Shown here: one piece after another, positions 43,807-53,879 of the stretch | Numbering within the stretch: position 1 is the stretch's first letter | How the letters are laid out: every line of letters starts with the position of its first letter | Assembly (NCBI GenBank): GCA_963793245.1 | Contig: CAWBZG010000002.1 | Span: 248,001 to 312,000, forward strand | Reading direction: 5' to 3' | Length of the DNA: 64,000 nucleotides | Source: CAXBBB01 sp963793245 | Lineage (GTDB): Bacteria; Bacteroidota; Rhodothermia; Rhodothermales; BA12 | Program-made: the position numbers and the translations under genes | Notes under the pieces: model-generated | Database searches by the model: none | What the model saw: only the letters and a program-made list of their open reading frames with translations | What the model was told of the DNA's origin: nothing

Positions 43807-46152
43807 ATGCTCGCCTCCTACTTCGCCACCGCTCTCCGCGCGCTGCGCCGTCGGCCCGTCTACACCGGCGTCAACTTGGTTGGCTTGTCGGTCGGGCTGG
43901 CCTGTTGTTTCGCCGTCGTCCTGTTCGCGCGGCACGAGCAGTCGTACGACCGTTTCCACGAGCGCGCGGGTGACATCTACCGCGTGCTGTCGGTGTTTGA
44001 GGGCGAAGACGGCGGACGCGTCGTGGCGACACCCTCGGCGCTGGCCGATGAACTGGCGACCCAATACGCATCCGTCGAGCAAGTCGTGCGCGTGCGGCTC
44101 AACGACAACATGGCGCCGAGCCTGCTGGTCGACGGCCAGATGAAGCCGCTCACCCGCTTCGCTTTCGCCGACTCGACGTTTCTGACGACGTTCAGCTTCC
44201 CGCTCATCTCGGGTGACGCGTCGAAAGCGCTGACGGCGGACCGGAGTCTGGTGCTGACCGAATCGGCAGCGCTCGGCCTGTTCGGAGACGGCGTCGACCC
44301 GCTCGGGCAGGTGGTCGCTACGTCGTGGGGAGCCGTTGAGCTGACGGTCACCGGCGTCATGGCCGATCCGCCTGCCCAGTCGTCGCTGCACATCGACTAC
44401 GTCGTCCCGCTCGAATTGCTGATCGGCGAGCAGGGGACGAGTTTCACGTCGTACAACGATCTGACGTTCGTCCGCGTCGCATCGGGAGCCGACGTGCAAC
44501 AGTTGGAGTCCGAGGTCGACGCCGCCATGCGCGCACGCACCGAAGGCGAGACCGGGCTGGCGCTTCAGCCGCTGACCGACATCCACTTCGAAACCGGCCT
44601 GCTCTTCGAACTGCTGCCCACACGCGACGCGCGCTACGTGACGCTGCTGCTGGGCATCGGCGTTCTGCTGCTGGTCGTGGCATGCGTCAACTTCGTCACC
44701 TTGGCGACGGCTCAGGCTGCTCGGCGGGCGCGCGAAATCGGCGTGCGGAAGGCGTTGGGCGCGCGTCGGGGGCAACTGGTCGTTCAGATGCTGGGCGAAT
44801 CGGTGCTGCTATCGGCGGCGGCGGTCGTGCTGGCATTCATCGCGATTGCGGCTGGATTGCCGCTCTTCAACCGCCTGCTCGACGGCGGACTGATCCTGAC
44901 GGCAGACGTGTGGCCGACGGCGCTAGGCTTGATCGGCGTCGGCTTGCTGGCGGGCGTCGTGGCGGGGCTGTATCCGGCCCTCTACCTGTCGCGTTTCGAG
45001 GCATCGAGCGTGCTGCGTGGGGCGCGAGCATCGGCGGGCGGCGCATCGTGGCTGCGGCGCGGATTGGTGGCGTTTCAGTTCGCCGCATCAATCGGACTCT
45101 TGGCTGGAACGATGACCGTTCTCGACCAACTGCGTCTGTTGCAGCGCGCCGATGTGGGCTTCGACCAGGAGCAGGTGATCGCGCTGCGCCCGAGCGGTCC
45201 CATCTGGCAGGCGCTCGACGCGTTCGAGGCCGAGTTGCTGCGCGACCCGAGCATCCAGCATGCCGCCTACGGTACCGTCCCGCATCAGCCCACGTGGAAA
45301 GGATCGATGGAGTGGACGACCGACGCCGGACCGCAGAGCCGCGACGCCTGGCGCATTACGACCGGACCTGACTACCTGGAGACGATGGGGCTGACTCTCG
45401 TCGCAGGCCGCGCCATCGAATCGGATGCCGACGAGGGGCAGTCGTTCGTGCTCAACGAGACCGCTGTCCGCGCATTCGGACTGGAAAATCCGATCGGCAT
45501 GACGTTCGGTCCGTCTAGCAGAGGCGGGACCATTGTCGGCGTCGTCGAGGACTTTCACTTCGCCTCGCTGCACCAACCCATCGAACCGCTCGTCCTCAGC
45601 CTCGACGACGGCAACAGCAGTCACCTGTTCGTGCGGACAGCGCCGGGCCAGGCCAAAGCCGCCGCCGACCACCTGCGCAAGACGTGGGCTGCCTTCGATC
45701 CATCAGCCCAACTCGACTTCGCGTTCGTCGACGACGAGGTGCAGGAGGCGTACACGTCGGAGCGTGAGCTGTCGGCGAGGTTTGGCTTCTTCGCAGGCGT
45801 AGCGCTGTTGCTGACGCTGATGGGCCTGTTCGCACTCGCCGCGTTTGCGACCGAACAGCGTCGGCGCGAGATCGGCGTGCGCAAGGTGCTGGGCGCCAGC
45901 GTCGGCGGCATCCTGGGCATGCTCAACCGCGAGTTTGCCCTCCTCGTCGGCGTCGGTCTGCTCGTTGCCGCGCCCGTCACGTGGTGGCTGGCGAGCCGCT
46001 GGCTGTCGGGTTTCGCCTACCGCGTCGACGTAAGCGTGTGGACCATCGCTCTCGCCACCGTCGTCACGCTCGGAATGGCGCTGCTAGCCGCGAGCCTGCA
46101 CACCGTCCGAGCGGCGCGCGCGAACCCGGCGCTGTCGCTGCGGGCGGAGTAG
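43807..46152 (+). CDS. MacB-like ABC transporter permease
   Basis: This is a 781-residue inner-membrane permease of the FtsX/MacB superfamily with two FtsX halves. The N-terminal TM (about 20-40) is followed by a periplasmic MacB-core domain (about 45-265), three TM helices (about 270-415) with the ARRAREIGVRKALGARRGQL cytoplasmic motif, a second periplasmic domain (about 450-640), and three closing TM helices with EQRRREIGVRKVLGAS. Such permeases use a separate ATPase to drive lipoprotein, peptide or drug export. No ATPase gene is adjacent. ATG 43807 is the start; the longer frame to 43525 overlaps the SDR gene. Confidence 0.87.
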   Translation: MLASYFATALRALRRRPVYTGVNLVGLSVGLACCFAVVLFARHEQSYDRFHERAGDIYRVLSVFEGEDGGRVVATPSALADELATQYASVEQVVRVRLNDNMAPSLLVDGQMKPLTRFAFADSTFLTTFSFPLISGDASKALTADRSLVLTESAALGLFGDGVDPLGQVVATSWGAVELTVTGVMADPPAQSSLHIDYVVPLELLIGEQGTSFTSYNDLTFVRVASGADVQQLESEVDAAMRARTEGETGLALQPLTDIHFETGLLFELLPTRDARYVTLLLGIGVLLLVVACVNFVTLATAQAARRAREIGVRKALGARRGQLVVQMLGESVLLSAAAVVLAFIAIAAGLPLFNRLLDGGLILTADVWPTALGLIGVGLLAGVVAGLYPALYLSRFEASSVLRGARASAGGASWLRRGLVAFQFAASIGLLAGTMTVLDQLRLLQRADVGFDQEQVIALRPSGPIWQALDAFEAELLRDPSIQHAAYGTVPHQPTWKGSMEWTTDAGPQSRDAWRITTGPDYLETMGLTLVAGRAIESDADEGQSFVLNETAVRAFGLENPIGMTFGPSSRGGTIVGVVEDFHFASLHQPIEPLVLSLDDGNSSHLFVRTAPGQAKAAADHLRKTWAAFDPSAQLDFAFVDDEVQEAYTSERELSARFGFFAGVALLLTLMGLFALAAFATEQRRREIGVRKVLGASVGGILGMLNREFALLVGVGLLVAAPVTWWLASRWLSGFAYRVDVSVWTIALATVVTLGMALLAASLHTVRAARANPALSLRAE

Positions 46153-46163
46153 GCGGCTAGCTC

Positions 46164-46385
46164 CGCACTCTGATCCTTGCTACGGGAGCAGCGCAACGTG
46201 GCGACTCCCGAGTGAGCGATTGCCCCCTAGCGCTGACCCTTGTTGCCAACCGGCGCGGTATAGCAACTGCTGAACTAGCGGCGGCTCCCGCACTCTGATC
46301 CTTGTCATCGCGAGGAGCACAGCGACGTGGCGATCTCCGTGCTATCGGCAAACGCTGGAGATCGCCACGCATAGCTCGCGATGAC
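46164..46385. repeat. REP-like repeat cluster with a duplicated leader
   Basis: The 261-base gap after the permease holds two leaders of identical sequence CGCACTCTGATCCTTG (46164-46179 and 46289-46304). The second leads into a complete palindrome (46304-46385) with GCGATCTCC and GGAGATCGC cores. The first leads into a diverged half copy (GCGCAACGTGGCGACTCC near 46190). The palindrome resembles the 37.4-kb repeat. No other features are visible in the gap. Confidence 0.7.
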
Positions 46386-46413
46386 AGTTGGCGGGGTGTG
46401 GTGATTGCCTCCG

Positions 46414-46872
46414 TCAACGCGTGCCGGTCGAGCCGAAGCCGCCTGCGCCTCGGTCGGTGTCGCCCAGTTCAGCGACCTGCTCGACGCGTGCCGTCGCATG
46501 GGCTGCGATTACCATCTGCGCGATCCGCTCGCCGCGCTTTACGACGAATGTTTCCTTGCTCAGGTTGACCAGCAGGACGCCAATTTCGCCGCGATAGTCC
46601 GCGTCGATGGTGCCGGGGCTGTTGAGGACCGTAAGGCCGTGCTTGTACGCCAAACCGCTGCGAGGGCGGATCTGGGCTTCGTAGCCGCGCGGAATCGCCA
46701 TCTGCAAGCCGGTCGGGACCAGGGCGCGTTCCATCGGCTCGAGCGTGATCGGCGCATCATCAGCTAGGGCAGCGCGCAGGTCCATTCCTGCGCTGTCGGA
46801 CGTGGCGTAGAAGGGCAGGTCGAGACCGTCGGCGTGGGGCAGGCGGACGATGGGGAGGGGGAAATCGGGCAT
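46414..46872 (-). CDS. dut: dUTP diphosphatase
   Basis: This 152-residue trimeric dUTPase hydrolyses dUTP to dUMP and pyrophosphate, keeping uracil out of DNA and feeding dTMP synthesis. All five motifs are visible: SAGMDLRA (motif 1), RPRSGLAYKHG (2), GTIDADYRGEIGVLL (3), RGERIAQMVI (4) and RGAGGFGSTG (5) at the C-terminus. Length is normal. A terminator belonging to the peptide transporter gene lies 22 bases before its start, so it needs its own promoter. Confidence 0.95.
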   Translation of the reverse strand: MPDFPLPIVRLPHADGLDLPFYATSDSAGMDLRAALADDAPITLEPMERALVPTGLQMAIPRGYEAQIRPRSGLAYKHGLTVLNSPGTIDADYRGEIGVLLVNLSKETFVVKRGERIAQMVIAAHATARVEQVAELGDTDRGAGGFGSTGTR

Positions 46873-46890
46873 GGGAGAGGTCGTAGAAAG

Positions 46891-46925
46891 AAAAAACCTG
46901 CCAGGTCGAGGAGACCTGACAGGTT
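46891..46925 (-). terminator. Intrinsic terminator of the peptide transporter gene
   Basis: The stem AACCTGCCAGGT (46895-46906) pairs with ACCTGACAGGTT (46914-46925) with one G-U, and a seven-base loop. The A-run at 46891-46896 reads as a U tract on the minus strand, on the side after the POT gene stop. The AACCTG core matches the terminator at 521-552. Confidence 0.82.
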
Positions 46926-46945
46926 GGGAAACTAGCGCGGCACGA

Positions 46946-48547
<1,602 letters not shown>

Positions 48548-48623
48548 AAGAAGGGTGGGGAGATGGGACGAAACGGTGGTGTAACGCCAAGATAGCACGA
48601 AGCGCGTCGGCCTATCGTGCCGT

Positions 48624-49040
48624 TCAGCGTGCCTGGCCCTCGACGCAATCCCACACCTCAGGCATCGGGTGCCGCAGCACGTGGACGGCGCGCATCAACT
48701 CGGGCGCGAACGTGGCGAAGCCGTAGGCGGTGTACACGTCCGATGGCGTGCAGTCAAAGAGCAACTTCAGTTCGTGATCGCCTTTGCGCCGGTCGTGCGT
48801 GACGAGCAGGCCGACGAGTCCCGTGCGTGCCTTGCCGACGAACACGTCGACCTCGTCGCCATCGTTGGACGAGGCGCCCCGGACGTAGCCATAGTCGAGC
48901 GGATAGCGGATGTCGGGATAGGCCGGATGCGCGGATGCGAACGGTCGGTCGATGTGGACGCCGTTGGTGCGGATCAGCCACTCCCAATCGCCCCAGCGGA
49001 ACGAGCGAGACAGCGAAGAGGCGATGAGGTCAAGGCGCAT
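48624..49040 (-). CDS. Inorganic pyrophosphatase-like protein
   Basis: The 138-residue protein has the family-I pyrophosphatase signature DGDEVDVFV (Asp60, Asp62, Asp65) and a lead-in YPLDYGYVRGASSND, so it likely hydrolyses pyrophosphate. It is shorter than the E. coli enzyme (about 175 aa). The C-terminal part has KLLFDCTPSDVYTAYGFATFAPE, and the usual last helices are missing or short. ATG 49040 is the start; the longer frame is arginine-rich and extends over the divergent ATP-grasp promoter. It is a distinct subfamily rather than a broken copy, I think, because no frameshift is seen. Confidence 0.75.
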   Translation of the reverse strand: MRLDLIASSLSRSFRWGDWEWLIRTNGVHIDRPFASAHPAYPDIRYPLDYGYVRGASSNDGDEVDVFVGKARTGLVGLLVTHDRRKGDHELKLLFDCTPSDVYTAYGFATFAPELMRAVHVLRHPMPEVWDCVEGQAR

Positions 49041-49182
49041 ACCGACAAATGTAGCGACGCAGCATGCCGCGTCGCCCACCCTGATCCGGCCTCCAACTGC
49101 ACGTGTAGCAGGGGCGGGCCGCACGGCAACCGCGCGAACGTCGTAGCATGCGGCGACGCTACGAGATCCCACGACATCTGAT

Positions 49183-50043
49183 ATGAACCACATCGCCTTC
49201 GCTACCTACACCGGCCTTCCCGACGGCACGCCCGATGACCGGCTGCTGCTGCCTGCCTTTGCCGAACGAGGCGTCGACGTGAGCTTCGCCGCGTGGGACG
49301 ACGCGGGCGTGGAGTGGGCATCGTTCGACGCTGTCGTCGTCCGCTCGACGTGGGACTATTATCGCCGACCGGACGACTTTCGCGCGTGGCTGGATCGGCT
49401 GGAGGCGTCCGGCGCGCACGTATTCAACTCGGTCGACACGATGCGCGCCAACGTCGACAAGCGCTACCTGCGCGAACTGGAAGCCCAAGGCATCCGCATC
49501 GTCGATACCGAGTGGATCGCGCGTGGCGAAGTAGTCGATCTGGACGGCGTGATGGCCCGGCGCGGGTGGAGCGAGGCCGTCGTCAAGCCTGCCGTCAGCG
49601 CCGGGGCGTTCGAGACGTTTCGTGTAGAGGTCGGAGCCGCGAGAGCGAGCCAGCCGCGCGTCGACGCGCTCTCGGAGAACGGCGTCGTACTGATTCAGCC
49701 GTTTCTGTCCGAGATCGCCGACGCGGGCGAGTGGTCGCTGGTCTACTTCGATGGGCGGTTCAGTCACGCCACGCTCAAACGCGCTCGCCCCGGCGACTTC
49801 CGCGTGCAACTGCGCTACGGAGGAACGGAGCAGGCCGCCGATGCGCCGCCCGCTGCCCGCCAAGCCGCCGACCAGTTGGTGAGCCTGCTGCCGTCGCCGC
49901 CACTCTTCGCCCGCGTCGACGGTGTGATGCTCGGTGGCTCGTTCGCGCTGATGGAGCTTGAGCTAATCGAGCCTGCTCTCTTCTTCCACTGCGACCCGCT
50001 CGCCCCGAACCGCTTCGCCGACGCCCTCGCTAGTCGGCTGTAG
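49183..50043 (+). CDS. ATP-grasp-like ligase
   Basis: The 286-residue protein looks like an ATP-grasp enzyme of the glutathione-synthetase-like class (DcsG/RimK neighbourhood). The pattern is VVVRSTWDYYRRPDDFRAWL, TMRANVDKRYLRELEAQGI, AVVKPAVSAGAFETF (the ATP lysine in a beta strand), VLIQPFLSEI followed by EWSLVYFDGRFSHATLK, and LMELELIEPALF with the C-terminal metal ligands. Such enzymes join a carboxylate to an amine using ATP. The substrate is unknown. Its 3' end overlaps the convergent membrane-protein gene by about 80 bases. Confidence 0.72.
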   Translation: MNHIAFATYTGLPDGTPDDRLLLPAFAERGVDVSFAAWDDAGVEWASFDAVVVRSTWDYYRRPDDFRAWLDRLEASGAHVFNSVDTMRANVDKRYLRELEAQGIRIVDTEWIARGEVVDLDGVMARRGWSEAVVKPAVSAGAFETFRVEVGAARASQPRVDALSENGVVLIQPFLSEIADAGEWSLVYFDGRFSHATLKRARPGDFRVQLRYGGTEQAADAPPAARQAADQLVSLLPSPPLFARVDGVMLGGSFALMELELIEPALFFHCDPLAPNRFADALASRL

Positions 50044-50452
50044 AGGACGCGGGGAGACGAGTCCCAACGTGCCGCGAAGGAGCGCAGAGAGTGTCAGCGC
50101 CGTCGTTCCGATGCCGAGTGGCAGCACCATCCGGCTCATCAACGCCCACGTGTAGCCGTTGGCGATCAGACGCGTAGCCAGCAGGTGCAACCCGAAGCCC
50201 AGCACGATCAGCCCGAATAGCGCAGTCAGGAGCGCGACGGGCAGCGCGTGAGTTTCCCGTCGGCGCACCGTCAGCAGGCGCAGCGACGACGCGACCGACA
50301 GGCACGAGAAGGCCGAGCGCCAGCATCGTGGCCGTTGCCGAGAGGATTTCACGCGAGATCGCACTCCGCGTCGACGCGTACGTGACGGCGCCTCCGATCA
50401 GGAGAACTCCGCCGACGGCTGCCAGGACCGCGAACACGATGCCTCTCGCCAC
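49963..50452 (-). CDS. Small inner-membrane protein, one frameshift
   Basis: Two frames appear to be one 162-residue four-helix membrane protein. The first frame starts at GTG 50452 with ARGIVFAVLAAVGGVLLIGGAV and runs through SATATMLALGLLVPVG. The second continues SSLRLLTVRRRETHALPVALLTALFGLIVLGFGLHLL and ends EEESRLD. The join is near 50300 and is repaired by removing one base. The family is not recognised. The C-terminal 27 residues overlap the ATP-grasp gene end, so the true stop may be nearer 50030 in another frame. A doublet with the downstream-acting AI-2E gene is possible. Confidence 0.55.
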
Positions 50453-50478
50453 GCCGGACGCGCCAGAACGCGCGCGGC

Positions 50479-51657
50479 TCAGGCATCGGGAAGTGTGGGT
50501 GCAGCGGGAAGCATCGGATCGGGAGAGTTGTCGGCGATCAAGAGGCTTCCGTCTTCGGGGTCAGGCGGACGATCCGAGGCGGGGTGGACGAGTTCGTTGG
50601 GCGGGCGGTCGTCCGTTCCGGCGTGTTCGTCGGCGAACAGGTCCCAGACGGTCAGGAACAGCGCCGCGATAACAGGACCGATGACGAACCCCGATAGTCC
50701 GAAGATCGTCAGGCCGCCCAGCGTCGAGAGCAGCACCAACCAGTCGGGCATCGCCGTGTCGCGCCCCACGAGGATCGGGCGCAGGATGTTGTCGACCAGC
50801 CCGATTACGAGCACGCCGATCAGCACCAAGATCAACGCCTTGACCGGGGACCCGGTCGCTAGTAGAATGATGGCGGCAGGCAGCCACACGAGTGCCGTTC
50901 CGATAGCCGGAAGCAGGCTCAGAACGGTCATCACGACGCCCCAGAAGACCGCGCCGCTGATGCCCAAGATCCAGAACGCGATCCCTCCTATGGTGCCCTG
51001 CACCAGAGCAACAATGAGTGTGCCTTTGAGCGTCGCCCGCGAGACGATGGCGAAGCGTTTGAGCAGCAGCCGCTCCCGGCTGTCGCCCAGCGGCAGCGCG
51101 CGGATGACGTGCCCGAGCAGCGTGTCGCCGTCCCGGACGAAGTAGAACAGCACGTAAAGCATCAGGAAGAAGCTGACGGCTACCTCCAGCGCGTCCTGCG
51201 TGTACGACAACGCTCGCTGCCCGACAGCCTGACTGATCGCTACGGCGGTATTGGCGATTCCTTCCTGAACTCGCTCGGCCGTCACGCCGAAGCGGAGCAA
51301 GAAGTCGCTCGCGGCTGGTAGCTCCTGATTGATGGAGCCGATGACGCGCATGATCGTCGCATCGCCCGAGTCGATGCGCTGATAAATGTGCGATGCCTCG
51401 TTGACCAGCGCGACGGCGACGAACCCCAGAGGAATCAGCACGACGAGAATGATGAGGCCAACCGTCAGGACGGATGACAACGACTCACGTCCACCTAGCC
51501 GCCGTGTCAGCCGGTCGTGCGTCGGGCGGAAGATGACGGCCAATACCGTCGCCCAGAACAGCGGCATGATGAATCCCCACACCAGTCCCAAGAAACTGAG
51601 CGTGACGATCGTCAGCAGCAGTAGAAAGAAGTTGAAGCGGAGCGTGCCGACGCGCAT
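50479..51657 (-). CDS. AI-2E-family transporter-like membrane protein
   Basis: The 392-residue protein has the eight-helix pattern of the AI-2E/TqsA-PerM family. Visible elements are an N-terminal helix pair (about 9-45), the long helical segment GSINQELPAASDFLLRFGVTAERVQEGI, LFYFVRDGDTLLGHVIRALPLGDSRERLLLKRF, and the C-terminal PILVGRDTAMPDWLVLLSTLGGLTIFGLSGFVIGPVIAAL, all typical. A charged tail of about 45 residues follows. The reported roles in the family include autoinducer-2 export, Na+/H+ or small-molecule efflux. A role cannot be assigned here. Monocistronic, with a 20-bp palindrome 120 bases upstream. Confidence 0.88.
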   Translation of the reverse strand: MRVGTLRFNFFLLLLTIVTLSFLGLVWGFIMPLFWATVLAVIFRPTHDRLTRRLGGRESLSSVLTVGLIILVVLIPLGFVAVALVNEASHIYQRIDSGDATIMRVIGSINQELPAASDFLLRFGVTAERVQEGIANTAVAISQAVGQRALSYTQDALEVAVSFFLMLYVLFYFVRDGDTLLGHVIRALPLGDSRERLLLKRFAIVSRATLKGTLIVALVQGTIGGIAFWILGISGAVFWGVVMTVLSLLPAIGTALVWLPAAIILLATGSPVKALILVLIGVLVIGLVDNILRPILVGRDTAMPDWLVLLSTLGGLTIFGLSGFVIGPVIAALFLTVWDLFADEHAGTDDRPPNELVHPASDRPPDPEDGSLLIADNSPDPMLPAAPTLPDA

Positions 51658-51775
51658 GGTCAGAAGTGTGGTGATCGTCGCAGAATACCCCGCATCGCTC
51701 AGAGCAATCGTAGCGATGCGGTTTGCGCCGATGTCTGGCGATCTGTGTCGATTGTGGCGCCGATGGCCGACGAAG

Positions 51776-51795
51776 CGCCGTTCTATAGAACGGCG
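51776..51795. promoter_or_regulatory. Perfect 20-bp palindrome between aspS and the AI-2E gene
   Basis: The site is CGCCGTTCTA followed by its exact reverse complement. Both flanking genes are on the minus strand: aspS ends 58 bases away on one side, the AI-2E gene starts about 120 bases away on the other. No T-run follows, so it is less likely a classic terminator and could be an operator. No other feature is clear in this 196-base gap. Confidence 0.45.
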
Positions 51796-51853
51796 GTACA
51801 GGAGCGGTGATCGTGATCCGTTAGCGACGGGGCATGCCCGGTCGGTACGGGGT

Positions 51854-53695
51854 TCAGGCTTTCGGTTCGGGCAGGACAGTGCGGATGTGGAGGTCGACGA
51901 GTTGCTCGTCGTCGACTACGTCCGGCGCGTTCGACATCGGCTCCTGAGCGGACTGCGTCTTGGGGAACGCGATCACGTCGCGCAGGCTCGTCGCGCCCGT
52001 CAGCAGCATCACAAGGCGGTCGAGGCCGAGCGCGATGCCGCCGTGCGGTGGGGCGCCGTAGCGGAACGCGTCGAGCAGGAAGCCGAAGCGCCGCTGGGCC
52101 TCATCGCTCGAAATGCCGAGCAACTCGAACATCCGCGCCTGCACGCTCCGGTCGTGGATACGAATCGATCCGCCGCCGACTTCGCTGCCGTTGAGCACCA
52201 AGTCGTAGGCGCGCGCTTTGACCTGAGCCGGATCGCTGTCGAGCAGGCCAAAGTCTTCGGGACGCGGCGACGTAAACGGGTGGTGCATCGCGTGGTAGCG
52301 GCCTTCTTCCTCATCGTAGTCGAGCAGCGGGAAGTCGGTCACCCACAGGAACTCCCAAGGCCCTTCGGCGCCGTCGGGCACCAAGCCCAACTCGCTCGCC
52401 ATGTGGACGCGCAGGTCGCCCATCTGTCCGTACACCTTCGCCGCGTCGCCCGCGAGGACGAGGACCAGGTCGCCCGTTTCGGCTCGGGCTTTGTCGGCGG
52501 CGGCCTGAGCAAACTCGGCGGGGAGCACCTTCTCCTTTACCGACGCCATCAGCGGTCCGCCATCCGACGGCTTCTTGAAGTAGAACAGGCCACCCGCTCC
52601 GATCTTCTTGCGGACGATCTCTTTGTCGAGCTTGTCCATCGCGCCGCGTCCCCGGTCGCCTTCGCCTGGAATGCGGATCGCCAGCACGCGCTCGGCGCCT
52701 TCGAGCACGCCGAAGCCCGAACCCTGGAACGTGTCGGTCAGGTCGACGAACTCTAATCCGTAGCGTAGGTCGGGTTTGTCCGATCCGTAGGTGTGCATCG
52801 CCTCGTCGTACGTCATTCGGCGGAACGGCGTCGTGATCTCTGTCCCCTTCAACTCCTTCCAGAGCGATGCCATCAACTCTTCGATCAGCCCGTAGATCGT
52901 CTCCTCACGCGCAAACGTCATCTCGACGTCGACCTGGGTGAACTCGGGCTGACGGTCGGCGCGCAGGTCTTCGTCGCGGAAGCACTTTGTGATCTGCACG
53001 TAGCGATCCAGCCCGGCGACCATCAGCAGTTGCTTGTACGTCTGCGGGCTTTGCGGGAGCGCGTAGAAATGGCCTGGATGGACGCGGCTGGGGACGAGGA
53101 AGTCGCGCGCGCCCTCGGGCGTCGACTTCATCAGGACGGGCGTCTCGATCTCTAGGAACGAGTGCGCGTCGAAGTGGCGCCGGACGATCTGGTACAGCTT
53201 GTGGCGCAGGATCAGGTTGCGCTGCAACTCGCCGCGTCGCAGGTCGAGGTAGCGGTGACGCAGGCGCAGATCCGCCGCCGCGTTTTGCTGCCGCTCCTCG
53301 TGCGCGCTGACGGGGAAGGGCAGCGCCTCGGACGTGTTGAGCACGACCAGACTGCTGGCCCGCACCTCGACTTCGCCCGTCGATAGCCCGTCGTTGGCTC
53401 CGGCTTCGCGCTGCTGAACGACGCCCTGAACGCTGACGACGTACTCGCCGCGCAGCCGCTCAGCCGTGGCGCGCGCTGCGTCGTTGTCCTGGGGCGTCAG
53501 CACGACCTGGGTCAGCCCGTAGCGGTCGCGCAGGTCGAAAAAGACGACGCCGCCCAGGTTGCGATGCGTGTCGACCCAGCCTTCGAGCGTGACGGTCTGG
53601 CCGACGTGATCCATCCGCAAATCGCCGCACGTGTGGGTACGCGGAGGATGCGGATTGGCGTGGGCGGGCGTGACGGCAGCGGTGGGTTCGGACAT
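51854..53695 (-). CDS. aspS: Aspartyl-tRNA synthetase
   Basis: This 613-residue class II enzyme charges tRNA-Asp (or tRNA-Asx) in the cytoplasm. The N-terminal OB-fold anticodon-binding domain (about 15-125, VGQTVTLEGWVDTHRNLGGVVFFDLRD), the bacterial-type GAD insertion (about 310-430) and the class II core are all present. Motif 2 lies in CFRDEDLRADRQPEFTQVD, and motif 3 in GGIALGLDRLVMLLTGATSLRDVIAFPKT. Length fits the bacterial type. ATG 53695 precedes a proline-rich leader that is short and acceptable. Essential housekeeping gene. Confidence 0.96.
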   Translation of the reverse strand: MSEPTAAVTPAHANPHPPRTHTCGDLRMDHVGQTVTLEGWVDTHRNLGGVVFFDLRDRYGLTQVVLTPQDNDAARATAERLRGEYVVSVQGVVQQREAGANDGLSTGEVEVRASSLVVLNTSEALPFPVSAHEERQQNAAADLRLRHRYLDLRRGELQRNLILRHKLYQIVRRHFDAHSFLEIETPVLMKSTPEGARDFLVPSRVHPGHFYALPQSPQTYKQLLMVAGLDRYVQITKCFRDEDLRADRQPEFTQVDVEMTFAREETIYGLIEELMASLWKELKGTEITTPFRRMTYDEAMHTYGSDKPDLRYGLEFVDLTDTFQGSGFGVLEGAERVLAIRIPGEGDRGRGAMDKLDKEIVRKKIGAGGLFYFKKPSDGGPLMASVKEKVLPAEFAQAAADKARAETGDLVLVLAGDAAKVYGQMGDLRVHMASELGLVPDGAEGPWEFLWVTDFPLLDYDEEEGRYHAMHHPFTSPRPEDFGLLDSDPAQVKARAYDLVLNGSEVGGGSIRIHDRSVQARMFELLGISSDEAQRRFGFLLDAFRYGAPPHGGIALGLDRLVMLLTGATSLRDVIAFPKTQSAQEPMSNAPDVVDDEQLVDLHIRTVLPEPKA

Positions 53696-53879
53696 CGGAA
53701 AGGGAGTCTTCGAGGCGTAAAGGGCAAAAGTACGGAGCGAGTGTCCAGCACGGTGATATCCCCAGATCCGGGGATGCGCATTGCGCGCGGTCTTCGCGAT
53801 ACTGAGTCATGTGAAATCCGTCCTGAGCATCTGGTCGGACCAGTCGTTATACTTCCACACCACACATATCCTTCACGCT

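Noticed and set aside
51386..52756. 456-residue frame opposite aspS and the AI-2E gene
   Set aside because: It spans two real genes and an intergenic gap and has no conserved pattern.
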